From Noviherbaspirillum galbum (GTDB lineage: Bacteria > Pseudomonadota > Gammaproteobacteria > Burkholderiales > Burkholderiaceae_D), in NCBI RefSeq assembly GCF_010974945.1, contig NZ_JAAIVB010000079.1:1-64000 (forward strand): a stretch of DNA of 64,000 bases, in the 5' to 3' direction. This document shows, in pieces, positions 17,827 to 29,967 of this stretch. The notes beneath the pieces were generated by a model that was given only the letters and a program-made list of their open reading frames with translations, was not told where the DNA came from and did not search any database. Both the position numbers and the translations under genes were made by a program. Within the stretch, counting starts at the first letter, position 1. Each line of letters opens with the position of its first letter.

Positions 17827-19392
17827 ATGATCAGACAAGCCCTCATCTCGGTGTCGGACAAGACCGGCGTCCTTGACTTCGCCAAGGCCCTCGCGGCCAA
17901 AGGCGTCAACATCCTGTCCACCGGCGGCACCGCCAAGCTGCTGGCCGACAACGGCGTGAAGGTCACCGAGGTCGCCGACTACACCGGCTTCCCCGAGATG
18001 CTGGACGGGCGCGTCAAGACCCTGCATCCCAAGGTCCATGGCGGCATCCTCGCGCGCCGCGACCTGCCCGAGCACGTCGCCGCCCTGGAGAAGCACGGCA
18101 TTCCGACCATCGACATGGTGGTCGTCAACCTGTATCCCTTCCAGCAGACGGTCGCCAAGGAGCAGTGCTCGCTGGAAGACGCCATCGAGAACATCGACAT
18201 CGGCGGCCCGACCATGCTGCGGTCCTCCGCCAAGAACCACAAGGACGTGGTCGTGATCTGCGATCCGGCCGACTATGGCCGCGTGCTCGATGAAATGAAC
18301 GCGTCCGGCGGCGACGTCGGCTACGCCACGAAGTTCGCGCTCGCCACCAAGGTCTTCGCCCATACCGCCCAGTACGACGGCGCCATCACCAACTACCTGA
18401 CCTCGCTTGGCGAAGACAAGCAGCACACCACCCGCAGCGCCTACCCGCAAACCCTGAACCTGCATTTCGAGAAGGTGCAGGAAATGCGCTACGGCGAGAA
18501 CCCGCACCAGTCGGCCGCCTTCTACCGCGACATCGCGCCGCTGCCCGGTTCGCTCGCCAACTACCGCCAGCTGCAGGGCAAGGAACTTTCCTACAACAAC
18601 ATCGCCGACGCCGACGCCGCCTGGGAATGCGTCAAGACCTTCGACGAGACCGCCTGCGTCATCATCAAGCACGCCAATCCCTGCGGCGTGGCGATCGGCG
18701 CCGATCCGCTCGATGCCTACGGCAAGGCCTTCAAGACCGATCCGACCTCCGCGTTCGGCGGCATCATCGCCTTCAACCGCGAGCTCGACGGCAAGGCCGC
18801 CGAGGCGGTCGCCAAGCAGTTCGTCGAAGTGCTGATCGCGCCCGCGTTCACCGCCGAGGCGAAGCAGGTCTTCGCCGCCAAGCAGAACGTGCGCCTCCTG
18901 GAAATCCCGCTCGACAGCGCCGTCAATGCCTACGACTTCAAGCGCGTCGGCGGCGGCCTGCTGCTGCAATCGCCGGATTCGAAGAACGTCGCGGTGGCCG
19001 AGCTGAAGGTCGTGACCAAGAAGCAGCCCACGCCGCAGCAGATGCAGGACCTGATGTTCGCGTGGCGCGTCGCCAAGTTCGTGAAGTCCAACGCCATCGT
19101 CTTCTGCGCCAACGGCATGACGCTGGGCGTGGGCGCCGGCCAGATGAGCCGCGTCGATTCCGCGCGCATCGCCTCCATCAAGGCGCAAAATGCCGGTTTG
19201 ACATTGGCGGGCTCCGCCGTGGCGTCGGATGCCTTCTTCCCGTTCCGCGACGGACTTGACGTGGTGGTGGACGCTGGTGCAAGCTGCGTCATCCATCCCG
19301 GCGGGTCGATGCGCGACCAGGAAGTCATCGACGCTGCGGATGAACGCGGCGTCGTCATGCTGTTCACCGGCACGCGCCACTTCCGTCACTAA
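17827..19392 (+). CDS. purH: Bifunctional AICAR transformylase / IMP cyclohydrolase
   Basis: A 521-residue enzyme performing the last two steps of de novo purine synthesis. The N-terminal IMPCH domain (about residues 1-195) begins [20 protein letters not shown] and contains the [10 protein letters not shown] and [16 protein letters not shown] motifs. The C-terminal transformylase carries [29 protein letters not shown] (with the KH pair) and [16 protein letters not shown]. Length and both active sites are intact. It appears to have its own transcription unit. Confidence 0.98.
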   Translation: MIRQALISVSDKTGVLDFAKALAAKGVNILSTGGTAKLLADNGVKVTEVADYTGFPEMLDGRVKTLHPKVHGGILARRDLPEHVAALEKHGIPTIDMVVVNLYPFQQTVAKEQCSLEDAIENIDIGGPTMLRSSAKNHKDVVVICDPADYGRVLDEMNASGGDVGYATKFALATKVFAHTAQYDGAITNYLTSLGEDKQHTTRSAYPQTLNLHFEKVQEMRYGENPHQSAAFYRDIAPLPGSLANYRQLQGKELSYNNIADADAAWECVKTFDETACVIIKHANPCGVAIGADPLDAYGKAFKTDPTSAFGGIIAFNRELDGKAAEAVAKQFVEVLIAPAFTAEAKQVFAAKQNVRLLEIPLDSAVNAYDFKRVGGGLLLQSPDSKNVAVAELKVVTKKQPTPQQMQDLMFAWRVAKFVKSNAIVFCANGMTLGVGAGQMSRVDSARIASIKAQNAGLTLAGSAVASDAFFPFRDGLDVVVDAGASCVIHPGGSMRDQEVIDAADERGVVMLFTGTRHFRH

Positions 19393-19449
19393 CATCACCA
19401 GCCCGCTCGTCCGCCCGCGCCAGGACAGCGGGCAGGCATAGCGAGCTGC

Positions 19450-19992
19450 ATGAAAATCCTAGGCATCGACCCCGGCCTCCGCACCACCGGCTTCGGCATC
19501 ATCACGAAGCAGGGCTCCCGGCTCTCCTACGTGGCCTCGGGCACGATCAAGACGCCGGACACGGATCTTCCCCAGCGGCTGAAGACCATCCTGTCCGGCG
19601 TGTCCGAAATCATCCGCACCTACTCGCCCGATTGCGCGGCGATCGAGAAGGTGTTCGTCAACGTCAATCCGCAATCCACCCTGCTGCTCGGTCAGGCGCG
19701 CGGCGCGGCCATCTGCGCGCTGGTCAATGCCGAGCTCGCGGTGGCCGAGTACACCGCGCTGCAGATCAAGCAGGCGGTGGCCGGCCACGGCCGGGCGCAA
19801 AAACAACAGGTTCAGGACATGGTGCAGCGGTTGCTGATGCTGTCGGGCGCGCCTGGCACGGACGCGGCCGATGCGCTGGGCGTGGCGATCTGCCATGCCC
19901 ATAGCGGCGACGCCCTGACCACGCTGACGGGGCTGGCGCCTGCCCTGGCGCGGAAGGGCGTGCGGGTGCGGCGCGGCAGGCTGATCGGCTAG
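19450..19992 (+). CDS. ruvC: Crossover junction endodeoxyribonuclease RuvC
   Basis: A 180-residue Holliday-junction resolvase working with RuvAB. The acidic catalytic set is visible: Asp7 in [14 protein letters not shown], a glutamate in [13 protein letters not shown] and the aspartate pair in [16 protein letters not shown]. The DNA-contact region [16 protein letters not shown] is typical. Here ruvC is separated from ruvAB by a convergent-oriented small gene instead of forming a single operon. Confidence 0.97.
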   Translation: MKILGIDPGLRTTGFGIITKQGSRLSYVASGTIKTPDTDLPQRLKTILSGVSEIIRTYSPDCAAIEKVFVNVNPQSTLLLGQARGAAICALVNAELAVAEYTALQIKQAVAGHGRAQKQQVQDMVQRLLMLSGAPGTDAADALGVAICHAHSGDALTTLTGLAPALARKGVRVRRGRLIG

Positions 19993-20018
19993 GCGTCAGG
20001 GCGCGCGTCCAATTCACC

Positions 20019-20546
20019 TCAGATGTGCTTTTCCGCCTTCCTGGCGGCAATCTCGAAGTGGTTGTGCCAGTAGGCGTCCTTGCCTTGCAAGGCCGCAAGG
20101 GCGCTGGATGCAAGGTAAGCGATGGGGAAGAACGGTCCCCAGACCTCGGCCTGCCGCACGTGCACGAGTTCATGCGCCAACACCCGCGCCGACAAGCCCT
20201 GGGCTTCCGACACGATGACATGGCCCAGCGCCATCGCGGTCATGGCACCGAAGGGATGATGCCCCAGCAGGAAGTCGGCCAAAGGACCGCGCACCAGCAA
20301 GGCCACGCTGCGGCCGCGCACCACGCTGACCTTTCCCCGCCACAATGCCACGGGCAGCGCCAGCGCCACGCCGGCCAGGGTCAGCGGCAGCGCCCACACC
20401 ATGCCGAACGCGCCGGCCAGCCAGGACATCGGGCCGCGAAACAACGGATTGCGCAAGAGCTTGCGCGTGGAATGCCGAAGGCTGGCTCTGTCCGGCTGCT
20501 GCCGGAAGTCCCGCTCCGGCAATCCTTTTCTCAGTGAATCTTTCAT
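20019..20546 (-). CDS. Putative membrane protein with an HExxH motif
   Basis: A 175-residue protein I do not assign to a named family. After a basic N-terminal 30 residues there is a hydrophobic stretch at about 38-68 (MSWLAGAFGMVWALPLTLAG and on). Near the end, VLAHELVHVRQAEVWG contains HELVH, the zincin consensus HExxH, followed by a hydrophobic patch (FFPIAYLASSALAAL) and a downstream glutamate in HNHFEIAARKAE that could be a third ligand. A membrane-linked metalloprotease or a degenerate relative is possible. It lies between ruvC and ruvAB on the opposite strand. The coding call rests on the motif and sensible composition. Confidence 0.6.
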   Translation of the reverse strand: MKDSLRKGLPERDFRQQPDRASLRHSTRKLLRNPLFRGPMSWLAGAFGMVWALPLTLAGVALALPVALWRGKVSVVRGRSVALLVRGPLADFLLGHHPFGAMTAMALGHVIVSEAQGLSARVLAHELVHVRQAEVWGPFFPIAYLASSALAALQGKDAYWHNHFEIAARKAEKHI

Positions 20547-20669
20547 ACCTTCATCCTTGGCGCCGGCGCAGGCGCGCCGGGTAAAATACTGGATATCGAC
20601 ACAGTGTTTTTAGGGTAAGACAGCGCTGATTGCTGTATGATTCCAGTAACTCCCCAAGTTCAATCCATC

Positions 20670-21248
20670 ATGATCGGTCGCCTCTCCGGAACCCTGCTCG
20701 AGAAGAATCCCCCCCAGCTGCTGGTCGACTGCAATGGCGTCGGCTACGAAGTCGATGTCCCGATGAGTACCTTTTACAATCTGCCCGCCACGGGCGAAAA
20801 GGTCGTCCTGCTTACCCATCTCGCCGTGCGTGAAGACGCGCATCTGCTGTATGGCTTTGGGACCACGGAAGAGCGCAATGTGTTCAAGCAGTTGATCAAG
20901 ATCTCGGGTATCGGTGCACGCACCGCCTTGTCCATCCTCTCGGGCATGTCGGTGGCCGACCTGTCCCAGGCGATCACCTTGCAAGAAGCGGGCCGTCTCA
21001 CGCGCGTCCCGGGCATCGGCAAGAAGACCGCCGAGCGCCTCCTGCTCGAGCTGAAAGGCAAGCTGGGCGCCGACCTCGGCCCGGCCGGCGGAGCGGCCCA
21101 CAATGATGTTTCTGCCGACGTCCTCAATGCGCTGATCGCGCTCGGCTACTCCGAGAAGGAAGCCGCGCTCGCGTTGAAGCAGGTGCCGGCGGGAGCCGGG
21201 GTTTCCGAAGGAATCAAGATGGCGCTCAAGGCGCTGTCGAAAGGCTAA
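20670..21248 (+). CDS. ruvA: Holliday junction branch migration protein RuvA
   Basis: A 192-residue tetrameric junction-binding protein. The start at 20670 gives the family's [20 protein letters not shown]. The helix-hairpin-helix motifs are in [16 protein letters not shown] and [20 protein letters not shown], and the C-terminal RuvB-interacting domain is [25 protein letters not shown] near 20582 fits a -10 box. ruvB starts four bases after the stop. Confidence 0.97.
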   Translation: MIGRLSGTLLEKNPPQLLVDCNGVGYEVDVPMSTFYNLPATGEKVVLLTHLAVREDAHLLYGFGTTEERNVFKQLIKISGIGARTALSILSGMSVADLSQAITLQEAGRLTRVPGIGKKTAERLLLELKGKLGADLGPAGGAAHNDVSADVLNALIALGYSEKEAALALKQVPAGAGVSEGIKMALKALSKG

Positions 21249-21251
21249 TCC

Positions 21252-22319
21252 ATGAGCATCCAGACCGACAACCTGACGGAGCAGCGGATCATCGCTCCCA
21301 CGCCGGCGTCTCCCAACGAGGAAGCCATCGAGCGTGCCTTGCGCCCCAAGCAACTCGACGAATACGTGGGGCAGGCAAAGATACACAGCCAGCTTGAAAT
21401 TTTTATCGCCGCCGCCCGCAACCGCCGCGAAGCGCTCGACCACACCCTGCTGTTCGGGCCGCCCGGCCTCGGCAAGACCACGCTGGCCCACATCATTGCC
21501 CGCGAGATGGGCGTGAACCTGCGGCAAACTTCCGGCCCGGTGCTGGAGCGCGCCGGCGACCTCGCCGCGCTGCTCACGAACCTCGAGCCCAACGACGTGC
21601 TTTTCATCGACGAGATCCACCGGCTGTCACCCGTGGTCGAGGAAATCCTTTACCCGGCGCTGGAGGATTACCAGATCGACATCATGATCGGCGAAGGACC
21701 GGCGGCGCGCTCGGTGCGCCTGGACCTGCAGCCGTTCACGCTGGTCGGCGCCACCACCCGCGCCGGCATGCTGACCAATCCCCTGCGGGACCGCTTCGGC
21801 ATCGTCGCCCGGCTCGAGTTCTACACGCCCCAGGAACTCGCGCGCATCGTCACCCGCAGCGCCCACCTGCTCAATGCGGCCATCGTCGACGAAGGCGCGC
21901 TGGAAATCGCCAAGCGCAGCCGCGGTACGCCGCGCATCGCCAACCGGCTGCTGCGCCGGGTGCGCGACTACGCGGAGGTCAAGGGCAACGGGGAAATCAC
22001 CAAGGCCATGGCCGATGCCGCGCTGAAAATGCTGGACGTCGACCCGGTGGGCTTCGACATCATGGACCGCAAGCTGCTCGAGGCGGTGCTCTTCAAGTTC
22101 AACGGCGGCCCGGTCGGCCTGGACAATCTGGCCGCGGCCATCGGGGAGGAGCGCGACACCATCGAAGACGTGTTGGAACCCTACCTGATCCAGCAAGGCT
22201 ATCTGCAAAGAACGCCGCGCGGCCGCATCGCCACGCCGACCGCCTACGCGCACTTCGGCGTTACCGCGCCGAAGACCGGCGCAGTCGGTGACCTCTGGGA
22301 TGCCTCGCCGGCCGCCTGA
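21252..22319 (+). CDS. ruvB: Holliday junction helicase RuvB
   Basis: A 355-residue AAA+ motor that drives branch migration on RuvA-bound junctions. Walker A is [13 protein letters not shown], Walker B is [13 protein letters not shown], sensor 1 is [19 protein letters not shown] and sensor 2 is [18 protein letters not shown]. The C-terminal winged helix contains [16 protein letters not shown]. It overlaps nothing but follows ruvA so closely that the two share an mRNA. Confidence 0.98.
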   Translation: MSIQTDNLTEQRIIAPTPASPNEEAIERALRPKQLDEYVGQAKIHSQLEIFIAAARNRREALDHTLLFGPPGLGKTTLAHIIAREMGVNLRQTSGPVLERAGDLAALLTNLEPNDVLFIDEIHRLSPVVEEILYPALEDYQIDIMIGEGPAARSVRLDLQPFTLVGATTRAGMLTNPLRDRFGIVARLEFYTPQELARIVTRSAHLLNAAIVDEGALEIAKRSRGTPRIANRLLRRVRDYAEVKGNGEITKAMADAALKMLDVDPVGFDIMDRKLLEAVLFKFNGGPVGLDNLAAAIGEERDTIEDVLEPYLIQQGYLQRTPRGRIATPTAYAHFGVTAPKTGAVGDLWDASPAA

Positions 22320-22654
22320 AGATGCATCGGGCAAGGAATGAAATGCCGGATCTGTGCTCGCCGGAAATGCGTTGTTTCATACAGGTCCGGCGCGGCACCG
22401 CCGTCTCTGCCGGCCTGCAATCTTTTTCGAATCCGGCGGTCAATGCGGAAGTGAAGTTGCTCCTTTTTCATCAGTAGTATTACGATATTTACCCCGTGGT
22501 TGTTAGAAAAGTTAAAAGTTGCCCGTATAATGCCTGTTTTTAGAACGGTCGCACTTTTTTCCGGGGAGGCGACACGCCGGGCGTTCATTGCCGCGGCGGG
22601 CGAGTCCTTTCCGGCCTGATTCCTAATCCGGTCCGTTTCCGATCGAGTCTCGCC
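22320..22654 (+). promoter_or_regulatory. Region between ruvB and the hydratase gene, with a putative promoter
   Basis: About 335 bases without a credible gene. The middle is AT-rich. TATAAT at 22527-22532 preceded by TTAGAA at 22504-22509 (17-base spacer) is a fair sigma-70 promoter for the hydratase gene, giving a leader of roughly 115 bases. No clear terminator for ruvAB was found. Confidence 0.5.
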
Positions 22655-23473
22655 ATGCTCATGTCTACGCAAGCCAGCCGCTATGCGCATCTCTTGCTCG
22701 ATGCCCGGGCACAGGCCGAACAAATCCCTACGCTGTCGAGCCGTTCCCCCTTGTCGGTCGACGACAGCTACGAGATCGTTCGCAGCCTGATCGACATCCG
22801 TACCGCCCAGGGCGAAACACTTGTCGGCCGCAAAGTCGGCTTCGCCAATCGCAAGATCTGGTCCAAATACGGCGTCGACGCGCCCATCTGGACGCCCATC
22901 TTTAACGAAACCGTCCGCTATACCGATGAAAACCGTGGCTTGCAAAGCCTGGTTGGTGCGGTCCAGCCGCGGATCGGTCCGGAAATCGTCTTCAAGCTTG
23001 GCCACACCCCGGAGCGCGACGCGACGATGGAAGAATTGGCCGAGTGCATCGAATGGATGGCCCATGCCTTCGAGATCGTGGTCTGTCCCTTTCCCGAATG
23101 GAAATTCGAAGCGGCCGATTCGATCGCCGCGTTCGGGTTGCACGGTTCGCTGATCGTCGGCGAGCCGAAGATGCTGTCCTCGGCGAGCCGCCGCAACCTC
23201 GGGCAGGTGCTGGCCTACGCCTCGCTGTCCCTGTCCTGCGGCGACGAATTGCGTTCCGCCGGTTTCGGCAGTGATGTGCTGGGCAGCCCGCTGCACGCCC
23301 TCTGGCACCTGCACCAGCAGCTCAACGCCCAGGACCAGTTCACGCCCCTGACCGCAGGCGAGGTCGTGACTACCGGCACCTGGACCGATGTCTGTCCGAT
23401 CAAGGCAGGCGAAACCTGGACCTCGGCATTTTCCGGCGTGTCCTTGCCAGGCCTGACGGTGTCCTTCGTCTGA
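22655..23473 (+). CDS. 2-keto-4-pentenoate hydratase / fumarylacetoacetate hydrolase-family protein
   Basis: A 272-residue protein related to MhpD-type hydratases and 4-oxalocrotonate decarboxylases. Features are GETLVGRKVGFANRKIW near the N-terminal third, the metal-site IGPEIVFKL segment and the C-terminal AGEVVTTGTWTDVCPIKAGE. These enzymes act on enolised keto-acids in meta-cleavage pathways, but no other catabolic genes are nearby, so the true substrate is unknown. ATG 22655 or the next ATG at 22661 could be the start. It ends before a strong terminator and looks monocistronic. Confidence 0.85.
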   Translation: MLMSTQASRYAHLLLDARAQAEQIPTLSSRSPLSVDDSYEIVRSLIDIRTAQGETLVGRKVGFANRKIWSKYGVDAPIWTPIFNETVRYTDENRGLQSLVGAVQPRIGPEIVFKLGHTPERDATMEELAECIEWMAHAFEIVVCPFPEWKFEAADSIAAFGLHGSLIVGEPKMLSSASRRNLGQVLAYASLSLSCGDELRSAGFGSDVLGSPLHALWHLHQQLNAQDQFTPLTAGEVVTTGTWTDVCPIKAGETWTSAFSGVSLPGLTVSFV

Positions 23474-23506
23474 CGACTGGCACGCAAACCTTTCAGCAAG
23501 CATGAA

Positions 23507-23532
23507 AAAAGGCGCCACGAGGCGCCTTTTTC
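23507..23532. terminator. Bidirectional rho-independent terminator
   Basis: AAAAAGGCGCC (23507-23517), loop ACGA, GGCGCCTTTTT (23522-23532): a perfect 11-bp stem between the hydratase gene (+) and the DUF2147 gene (-), serving both. Confidence 0.93.
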
Positions 23533-23555
23533 TTTGCCGAATCCAAGTCGCCGGC

Positions 23556-24020
23556 TTACTGTCCGGAACTTGCTCCCTGGTCCATCCGCAGCCAGGTCTG
23601 GGTCCGGCCGAGCATCGGCACGCCGATGTAACCCCGCATGTTGAGCTTCCTGCCACCGTCGGCCAGGCTCAGCTTGCTGTTGTAGACCTTGCCGTTGGCG
23701 GGGTCGAGTACCTTGCCGCCGTTGTACTCGTCGCCGTCCTTCTTCAGGCCGGTGAGGATGGTCATGCCGAGGATGGGCTGGTCCTTGAGGTTGCCGTCGC
23801 AGGCATCGCAGCGCGGATTCGGATCCTCGCCCGGCTCGCGGTACAGTTTCTCGATCCTGCCGCGCAGCTCACCGTTGACTTCGGTGATGCGCACCAGCGA
23901 CTTGGGCTTGCCGCTCTGGTCGTCAATCGTCTTCCACAGGCCGACCGGCGTCTCCTGTGCCCATGCGGCGGCGCCGAACGCGAGCGCGGCGACGCCGATG
24001 GCAAATCTTGCTAGGGTCAT
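23556..24020 (-). CDS. DUF2147 domain-containing secreted protein
   Basis: A 154-residue protein with a signal peptide (MTLARFAIGVAALAFGAAAWA, cleaved about residue 21) and a DUF2147 domain: GLWKTIDDQSGKPKSLVRI, the paired cysteines in PRCDACDG, then GGKVLDPANGKVYNSKLSL and RGYIGVPMLGRTQTW. This lipocalin-like family is periplasmic or surface-exposed; members in other bacteria have been linked to envelope stress but no reaction is established. It lies 84 bases downstream of valS on the same strand; a shared transcript is possible. Confidence 0.88.
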   Translation of the reverse strand: MTLARFAIGVAALAFGAAAWAQETPVGLWKTIDDQSGKPKSLVRITEVNGELRGRIEKLYREPGEDPNPRCDACDGNLKDQPILGMTILTGLKKDGDEYNGGKVLDPANGKVYNSKLSLADGGRKLNMRGYIGVPMLGRTQTWLRMDQGASSGQ

Positions 24021-24104
24021 GGTTGTCTCCTGAGATCGTGTGATCCGCCAGGTGTTGCACCGGGTAAGGGGTAAGGGCGGATCACAGTGTCGCGCGGGCC
24101 AAAC

Positions 24105-26906
24105 TCAGGCTTTTTGCAGTTTCGCAAACTGCTCGCGCAGTTTTTCGAGCGTGGCCCCGAAGGTCAACAGACGTTCCTTTTCCTGCGCCACCACCTGGGC
24201 CGGCGCGCGCGCGACGAAGCTTTCGTTGGACAGCTTGGCGTTGGCCTTGGTGATCTCGCCCTCGAGGCGGGTGATCTCCTTGTTCAGGCGCTCGCGCTCG
24301 GCGGCAACGTCGATCTCCACCTTCAGCATCAGCTTGGCGGTGCCGACCACCGAGACGGGCGCGGGCGATTCCGGCAGCGCCTCGACCACCTGCACGTCCG
24401 ACAGCTTGGCCAGCGCCTGCAGGTAGGGCGCGAAGGATTGCAGCGCCTTGTCGCCTTCGATGACGAGAGGCACTTTCTGCGCCGGCGACAACTGCATCTC
24501 GCCGCGCAGGTTGCGGCAGGCGTCGGTCATGGCCTTGAGCTGGGCCATCCAGCCCTCGGCTTCCTCGTCGAGCTTTTCCATGTCAGGGCGCGGATACGCC
24601 TGGACCATGATGGAATCGCCGGCCGGATCGAGCTTGCGGTCGGTCAGCGGCGCCACCGTCTGCCACAGTTGCTCGGTGATGAAGGGAATCACCGGATGCG
24701 CCAGCCGCAGCACGGTTTCGAGCACGCGCAGCAGGGTGCGGCGGGTGGCGCGCTGCTGGGCCTCGGTGCCGGTCTGGATCTGCACCTTCGCGACTTCCAG
24801 GTACCAGTCGCAGTATTCGTCCCAGACGAACTTGTAGATTGCGGAGGAGATGTTGTCGAAGCGGTAGTCGGCGAAGCCTTTTTCCACTTCCGCCTCGGTG
24901 CGCTGGAGCTGCGACACGATCCAACGGTCGGCCTGGGAAAAATCGCGCAACCCTTCGCCGCAGGTGCCGGCATCGAATCCGCAATCCTTGCCCTCGGTGT
25001 TCATCAGCACGAAGCGCGTCGCGTTCCACAGCTTGTTGCAGAAGTTGCGATAGCCTTCGCAGCGGTTCAGGTCGAAGTTGATGTTGCGCCCGAGCGAGGC
25101 GTAGCTCGCCATGGTGAAGCGCAGGGCGTCGGTGCCGAAGGCCGGGATGCCATCCGGAAATTCCTTGCGCGTCGCCTTTGCGATGCTTTCCGCCTGCTTC
25201 GGGTTCATCAGCCCGGTGGTGCGCTTGCCCACCAGCGATTCGACGTCGATGCCATCGATCAGGTCGATCGGGTCGAGAGTGTTGCCCTTGGACTTGGACA
25301 TCTTCTGGCCGCTGGCGTCGCGCACCAGGCCGTGCACGTAGACCTTCTCGAACGGCACCTTGCCGGTGAAGTGCGTGGTCATCATGACCATGCGCGCCAC
25401 CCAGAAGAAGATAATGTCGAAACCCGTCACCAGCACCGAAGAGGGCAGGAACATCGAGTAGTCCGGCGTTTCTTCCGGCCAGCCGAGGGCGGAGAAGGGC
25501 ACCAGCGCCGACGAGAACCAGGTGTCGAGCACGTCGTTGTCGCGGCGGATGGCGCGGCCGCCGGCCTGCTTCTGTGCGTCCTCTTCGTTGCGCGCGACGT
25601 AGATGTTGCCTTCGTCGTCATACCAGGCCGGGATCTGGTGGCCCCACCAGAGCTGGCGGGAGATGCACCAGTCCTGGATGTTGTTGAGCCATTGGTTGTA
25701 GGTCGTGGTCCAGTTCTCGGGGATGAACTGGATCTCGCCGCCGGACACCTTTTCCAGGGCGACCTCGGCGATCGACTTGCCGGGGAAATGCGTGCCTTCG
25801 GGCGCCGGCTTGCTCATGGCGACGAACCACTGGTCGGTCAGCATCGGTTCGATGACCGCGTTGGTGCGGTCGCCGCGCGGCACCATCAGCTTGTGCGGCT
25901 TGACGAGTTCCAGCAGGCCTCCGGCTTCCAGGTCGGCAACGATCTGCTTGCGGGCATCGTAGCGGTCGAGGCCTTGATACTTGGCCGGGCCGTTCTCGTT
26001 GATTTTTGCGTCCAGCGTGAAGATGCTGATCTGCGGCAGGTCGTGGCGCTGGCCGACGGCGTAGTCGTTGAAGTCGTGCGCCGGCGTGATCTTCACGCAG
26101 CCGGTGCCGAATTCCTTGTCGACGTAGTCGTCGGCGATGATGGGAATCTCGCGGCCGGTCAGCGGCAGGGTCAGCATCTTGCCGACGAGGTGGAGGTAAC
26201 GTTCGTCGGTCGGATCCACCGCGACGGCGACGTCACCCAGCATGGTTTCCGGGCGGGTGGTGGCGACGGTGATGTGGCCCGAGCCGTCCGCCAGCGGATA
26301 GCGGATGTGCCACATGTAGCCGTCTTCTTCCTCCGACACCACTTCCAGGTCGGACACGGCGGTCAACAGCTTCGGGTCCCAGTTGACCAGGCGCTTGCCG
26401 CGGTAGATCAGGCCCTGCTCGTGCAGGCGCACGAAGACCTCGGTCACCGCCTTGGACATCTTCGCGTCCATGGTGAAGTATTCGCGGCTCCAGTCGGTGG
26501 ACGCGCCCATGCGGCGCATCTGGCCGGTGATGGTGGAGCCGGAATGCTCCTTCCATTCCCAGACCTTCTCGAGGAACTTCTCGCGGCCGAGGTCGTGGCG
26601 CGAAACCTTTTGCGCGTCGAGCTGGCGCTCCACAACGATCTGGGTGGCGATGCCGGCGTGGTCGGTGCCGGGAATCCAGGCGGTGTTGAAGCCGCGCATG
26701 CGGTAGTAGCGCGTCAGGCCATCCATGACCGTCTGGTTGAAGGCGTGGCCCATGTGCAGCGTGCCGGTGACGTTGGGCGGCGGCAGCTGGATGCAGAAGG
26801 CCGGCTTGTCGGGATCGGTCTTGGCGGTGTAGTAGCCGCGCTGTTCCCATACGGTGCGCCAGTGTTTTTCAATCTCGGCGGGCTCGAAAGACTTTGCTAA
26901 TTCCAT
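24105..26906 (-). CDS. valS: Valyl-tRNA synthetase
   Basis: A 933-residue class I synthetase with an editing domain. It starts [21 protein letters not shown] is in [21 protein letters not shown] in [10 protein letters not shown], and the CP1 editing region has [15 protein letters not shown] with [18 protein letters not shown]-like sequence ([12 protein letters not shown]). A C-terminal coiled coil ([20 protein letters not shown] and on) contacts tRNA. A minus-strand TATAAT at 26951-26946 is a likely -10 box, overlapping the region of the divergent thiC promoter. Confidence 0.98.
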   Translation of the reverse strand: MELAKSFEPAEIEKHWRTVWEQRGYYTAKTDPDKPAFCIQLPPPNVTGTLHMGHAFNQTVMDGLTRYYRMRGFNTAWIPGTDHAGIATQIVVERQLDAQKVSRHDLGREKFLEKVWEWKEHSGSTITGQMRRMGASTDWSREYFTMDAKMSKAVTEVFVRLHEQGLIYRGKRLVNWDPKLLTAVSDLEVVSEEEDGYMWHIRYPLADGSGHITVATTRPETMLGDVAVAVDPTDERYLHLVGKMLTLPLTGREIPIIADDYVDKEFGTGCVKITPAHDFNDYAVGQRHDLPQISIFTLDAKINENGPAKYQGLDRYDARKQIVADLEAGGLLELVKPHKLMVPRGDRTNAVIEPMLTDQWFVAMSKPAPEGTHFPGKSIAEVALEKVSGGEIQFIPENWTTTYNQWLNNIQDWCISRQLWWGHQIPAWYDDEGNIYVARNEEDAQKQAGGRAIRRDNDVLDTWFSSALVPFSALGWPEETPDYSMFLPSSVLVTGFDIIFFWVARMVMMTTHFTGKVPFEKVYVHGLVRDASGQKMSKSKGNTLDPIDLIDGIDVESLVGKRTTGLMNPKQAESIAKATRKEFPDGIPAFGTDALRFTMASYASLGRNINFDLNRCEGYRNFCNKLWNATRFVLMNTEGKDCGFDAGTCGEGLRDFSQADRWIVSQLQRTEAEVEKGFADYRFDNISSAIYKFVWDEYCDWYLEVAKVQIQTGTEAQQRATRRTLLRVLETVLRLAHPVIPFITEQLWQTVAPLTDRKLDPAGDSIMVQAYPRPDMEKLDEEAEGWMAQLKAMTDACRNLRGEMQLSPAQKVPLVIEGDKALQSFAPYLQALAKLSDVQVVEALPESPAPVSVVGTAKLMLKVEIDVAAERERLNKEITRLEGEITKANAKLSNESFVARAPAQVVAQEKERLLTFGATLEKLREQFAKLQKA

Positions 26907-26964
26907 GATGGCCTGGGGAAAGATTATGTTCGGGCGAAACTTCCGATTATAAGCGAGCACGGGG

Positions 26965-26992
26965 ATGACATTCGCGGATCGAGGCGTATAAT
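26965..26992 (+). promoter_or_regulatory. Sigma-70 promoter of the thiamine operon
   Basis: ATGACA (26965-26970), 16-base spacer, TATAAT (26987-26992). Transcription would start near 26999, about 120 bases before the TPP aptamer. The divergent valS -10 box lies only about 35 bases away. Confidence 0.7.
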
Positions 26993-27117
26993 TCGGCCAT
27001 CGCGGTCGCGGCATTGTCGCTGTTTCAAGCAGTTTCAGGCACTTGCCGCCGATCACGCCACCATCGATTGCCTCGTGGATTGCCTTGTATTTAAGCAGCC
27101 GGCATCGATCGAACAAC

Positions 27118-29184
<2,067 letters not shown>

Positions 29185-29195
29185 AGCGCAACGCG

Positions 29196-29396
29196 ATGGA
29201 CATCGAACTGAACGGCGCGCCGCACGCGGTGGCGGAGAACCAGAACGTGCAGGACCTGATCGCCTCGCTGGACCTGGCCAACAAGTCGCTCGCGGTCGCG
29301 ATCAATCGCGAGATCGTGCCGCGCGCCCGGTGGAATGAGCGCGTGCTGCGGCTGGGCGACAAGGTGGATATCGTCAAGGCCATCGGGGGCGGGTGA
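29196..29396 (+). CDS. thiS: Sulfur carrier protein ThiS
   Basis: A 66-residue ubiquitin-fold protein ending in the diagnostic Gly-Gly (VKAIGGG) that is thiocarboxylated to carry sulfur into the thiazole ring. It starts MDIELNGAPHAV, 11 bases after the thiC stop. It would partner with ThiG, whose gene normally follows directly; here an inverted-repeat element and a DUF559 gene intervene. Confidence 0.95.
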   Translation: MDIELNGAPHAVAENQNVQDLIASLDLANKSLAVAINREIVPRARWNERVLRLGDKVDIVKAIGGG

Positions 29397-29429
29397 GCGT
29401 TGGCTCCCTGAGCGACACCAAGGAGGATT

Positions 29430-29545
29430 CCCTCCCCTTCAAGGGGAGGGCTAGGGTGGGGATGGGGTTCCGAAGCGATCAAAGAATGTTCTTTGCTTGC
29501 GAAGGAAACCCATCCCCATCCCCGCCTTCCCCTTCAAGGGGAAGG
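29430..29545. repeat. Composite inverted-repeat element between thiS and thiG
   Basis: The element is symmetrical. Outer hairpins are CCCTCCCCTT-C-AAGGGGAGGG (29430-29450) and CCTTCCCCTT-C-AAGGGGAAGG (29525-29545). Inside them, GGGGATGGGGTTCC (about 29458-29471) faces GGAAACCCATCCCCATCCCC (about 29504-29523). The centre holds the palindrome CAAAGAA-TG-TTCTTTG (29480-29495). This resembles a miniature inverted-repeat or REP-like unit. A related copy lies after thiE and a single hairpin after uvrD. No target-site duplication could be fixed by eye. Confidence 0.75.
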
Positions 29546-29574
29546 AGCTTCCAGGGTCGATCTTAGGGGATGCC

Positions 29575-29967
29575 ATGCACGGACAGACAAATGCCAAGCT
29601 AACGACGGCCGCACGACAGCTTCGACGCACGATGACCGACGCAGAGCGAAAACTCTGGCATCTGATACGAGGAGAGCAGCTTGGCGTGAAGTTCAGGAGG
29701 CAGCACCCGTTCCGCAATTTCATCCTGGACTTCGTCTGCCTCGAACAAAGGATCGTCATCGAAGTCGACGGCTCCCAGCATGCGGAGAACAGGCTCTACG
29801 ACGATGCACGCAGCATCGCATTGGAGCAAGCAGGTTTCCACACCCTGCGGTTCTGGAACAACGAAGTACTCAGCCAACCGGATGCCGTGCTGCAGGCCAT
29901 CTGGAACGCCTTAAACCCACGAACTTTTCCTCCCGGGGAGAAGGTCAAGGAGATCTCAAGATCATGA
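29575..29967 (+). CDS. DUF559 (Vsr-fold) endonuclease-like protein
   Basis: A 130-residue protein starting [18 protein letters not shown]. It matches DUF559: [20 protein letters not shown], then [16 protein letters not shown], then [13 protein letters not shown] with the acidic IEVDGSQH motif, then [20 protein letters not shown]. The fold is that of very-short-patch-repair and restriction-type nucleases; whether these solo proteins cut DNA is not known. Its stop overlaps the thiG start (ATGA), so it is translated within the thiamine message. It immediately follows the inverted-repeat element, which suggests the two arrived together. Confidence 0.9.
   Translation: MHGQTNAKLTTAARQLRRTMTDAERKLWHLIRGEQLGVKFRRQHPFRNFILDFVCLEQRIVIEVDGSQHAENRLYDDARSIALEQAGFHTLRFWNNEVLSQPDAVLQAIWNALNPRTFPPGEKVKEISRS

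Noticed and set aside
24087-26900. A 937-codon open frame on the plus strand opposite valS
   Set aside because: His/Val/Gly-rich antisense translation of a clear valS; no domain or ribosome site.
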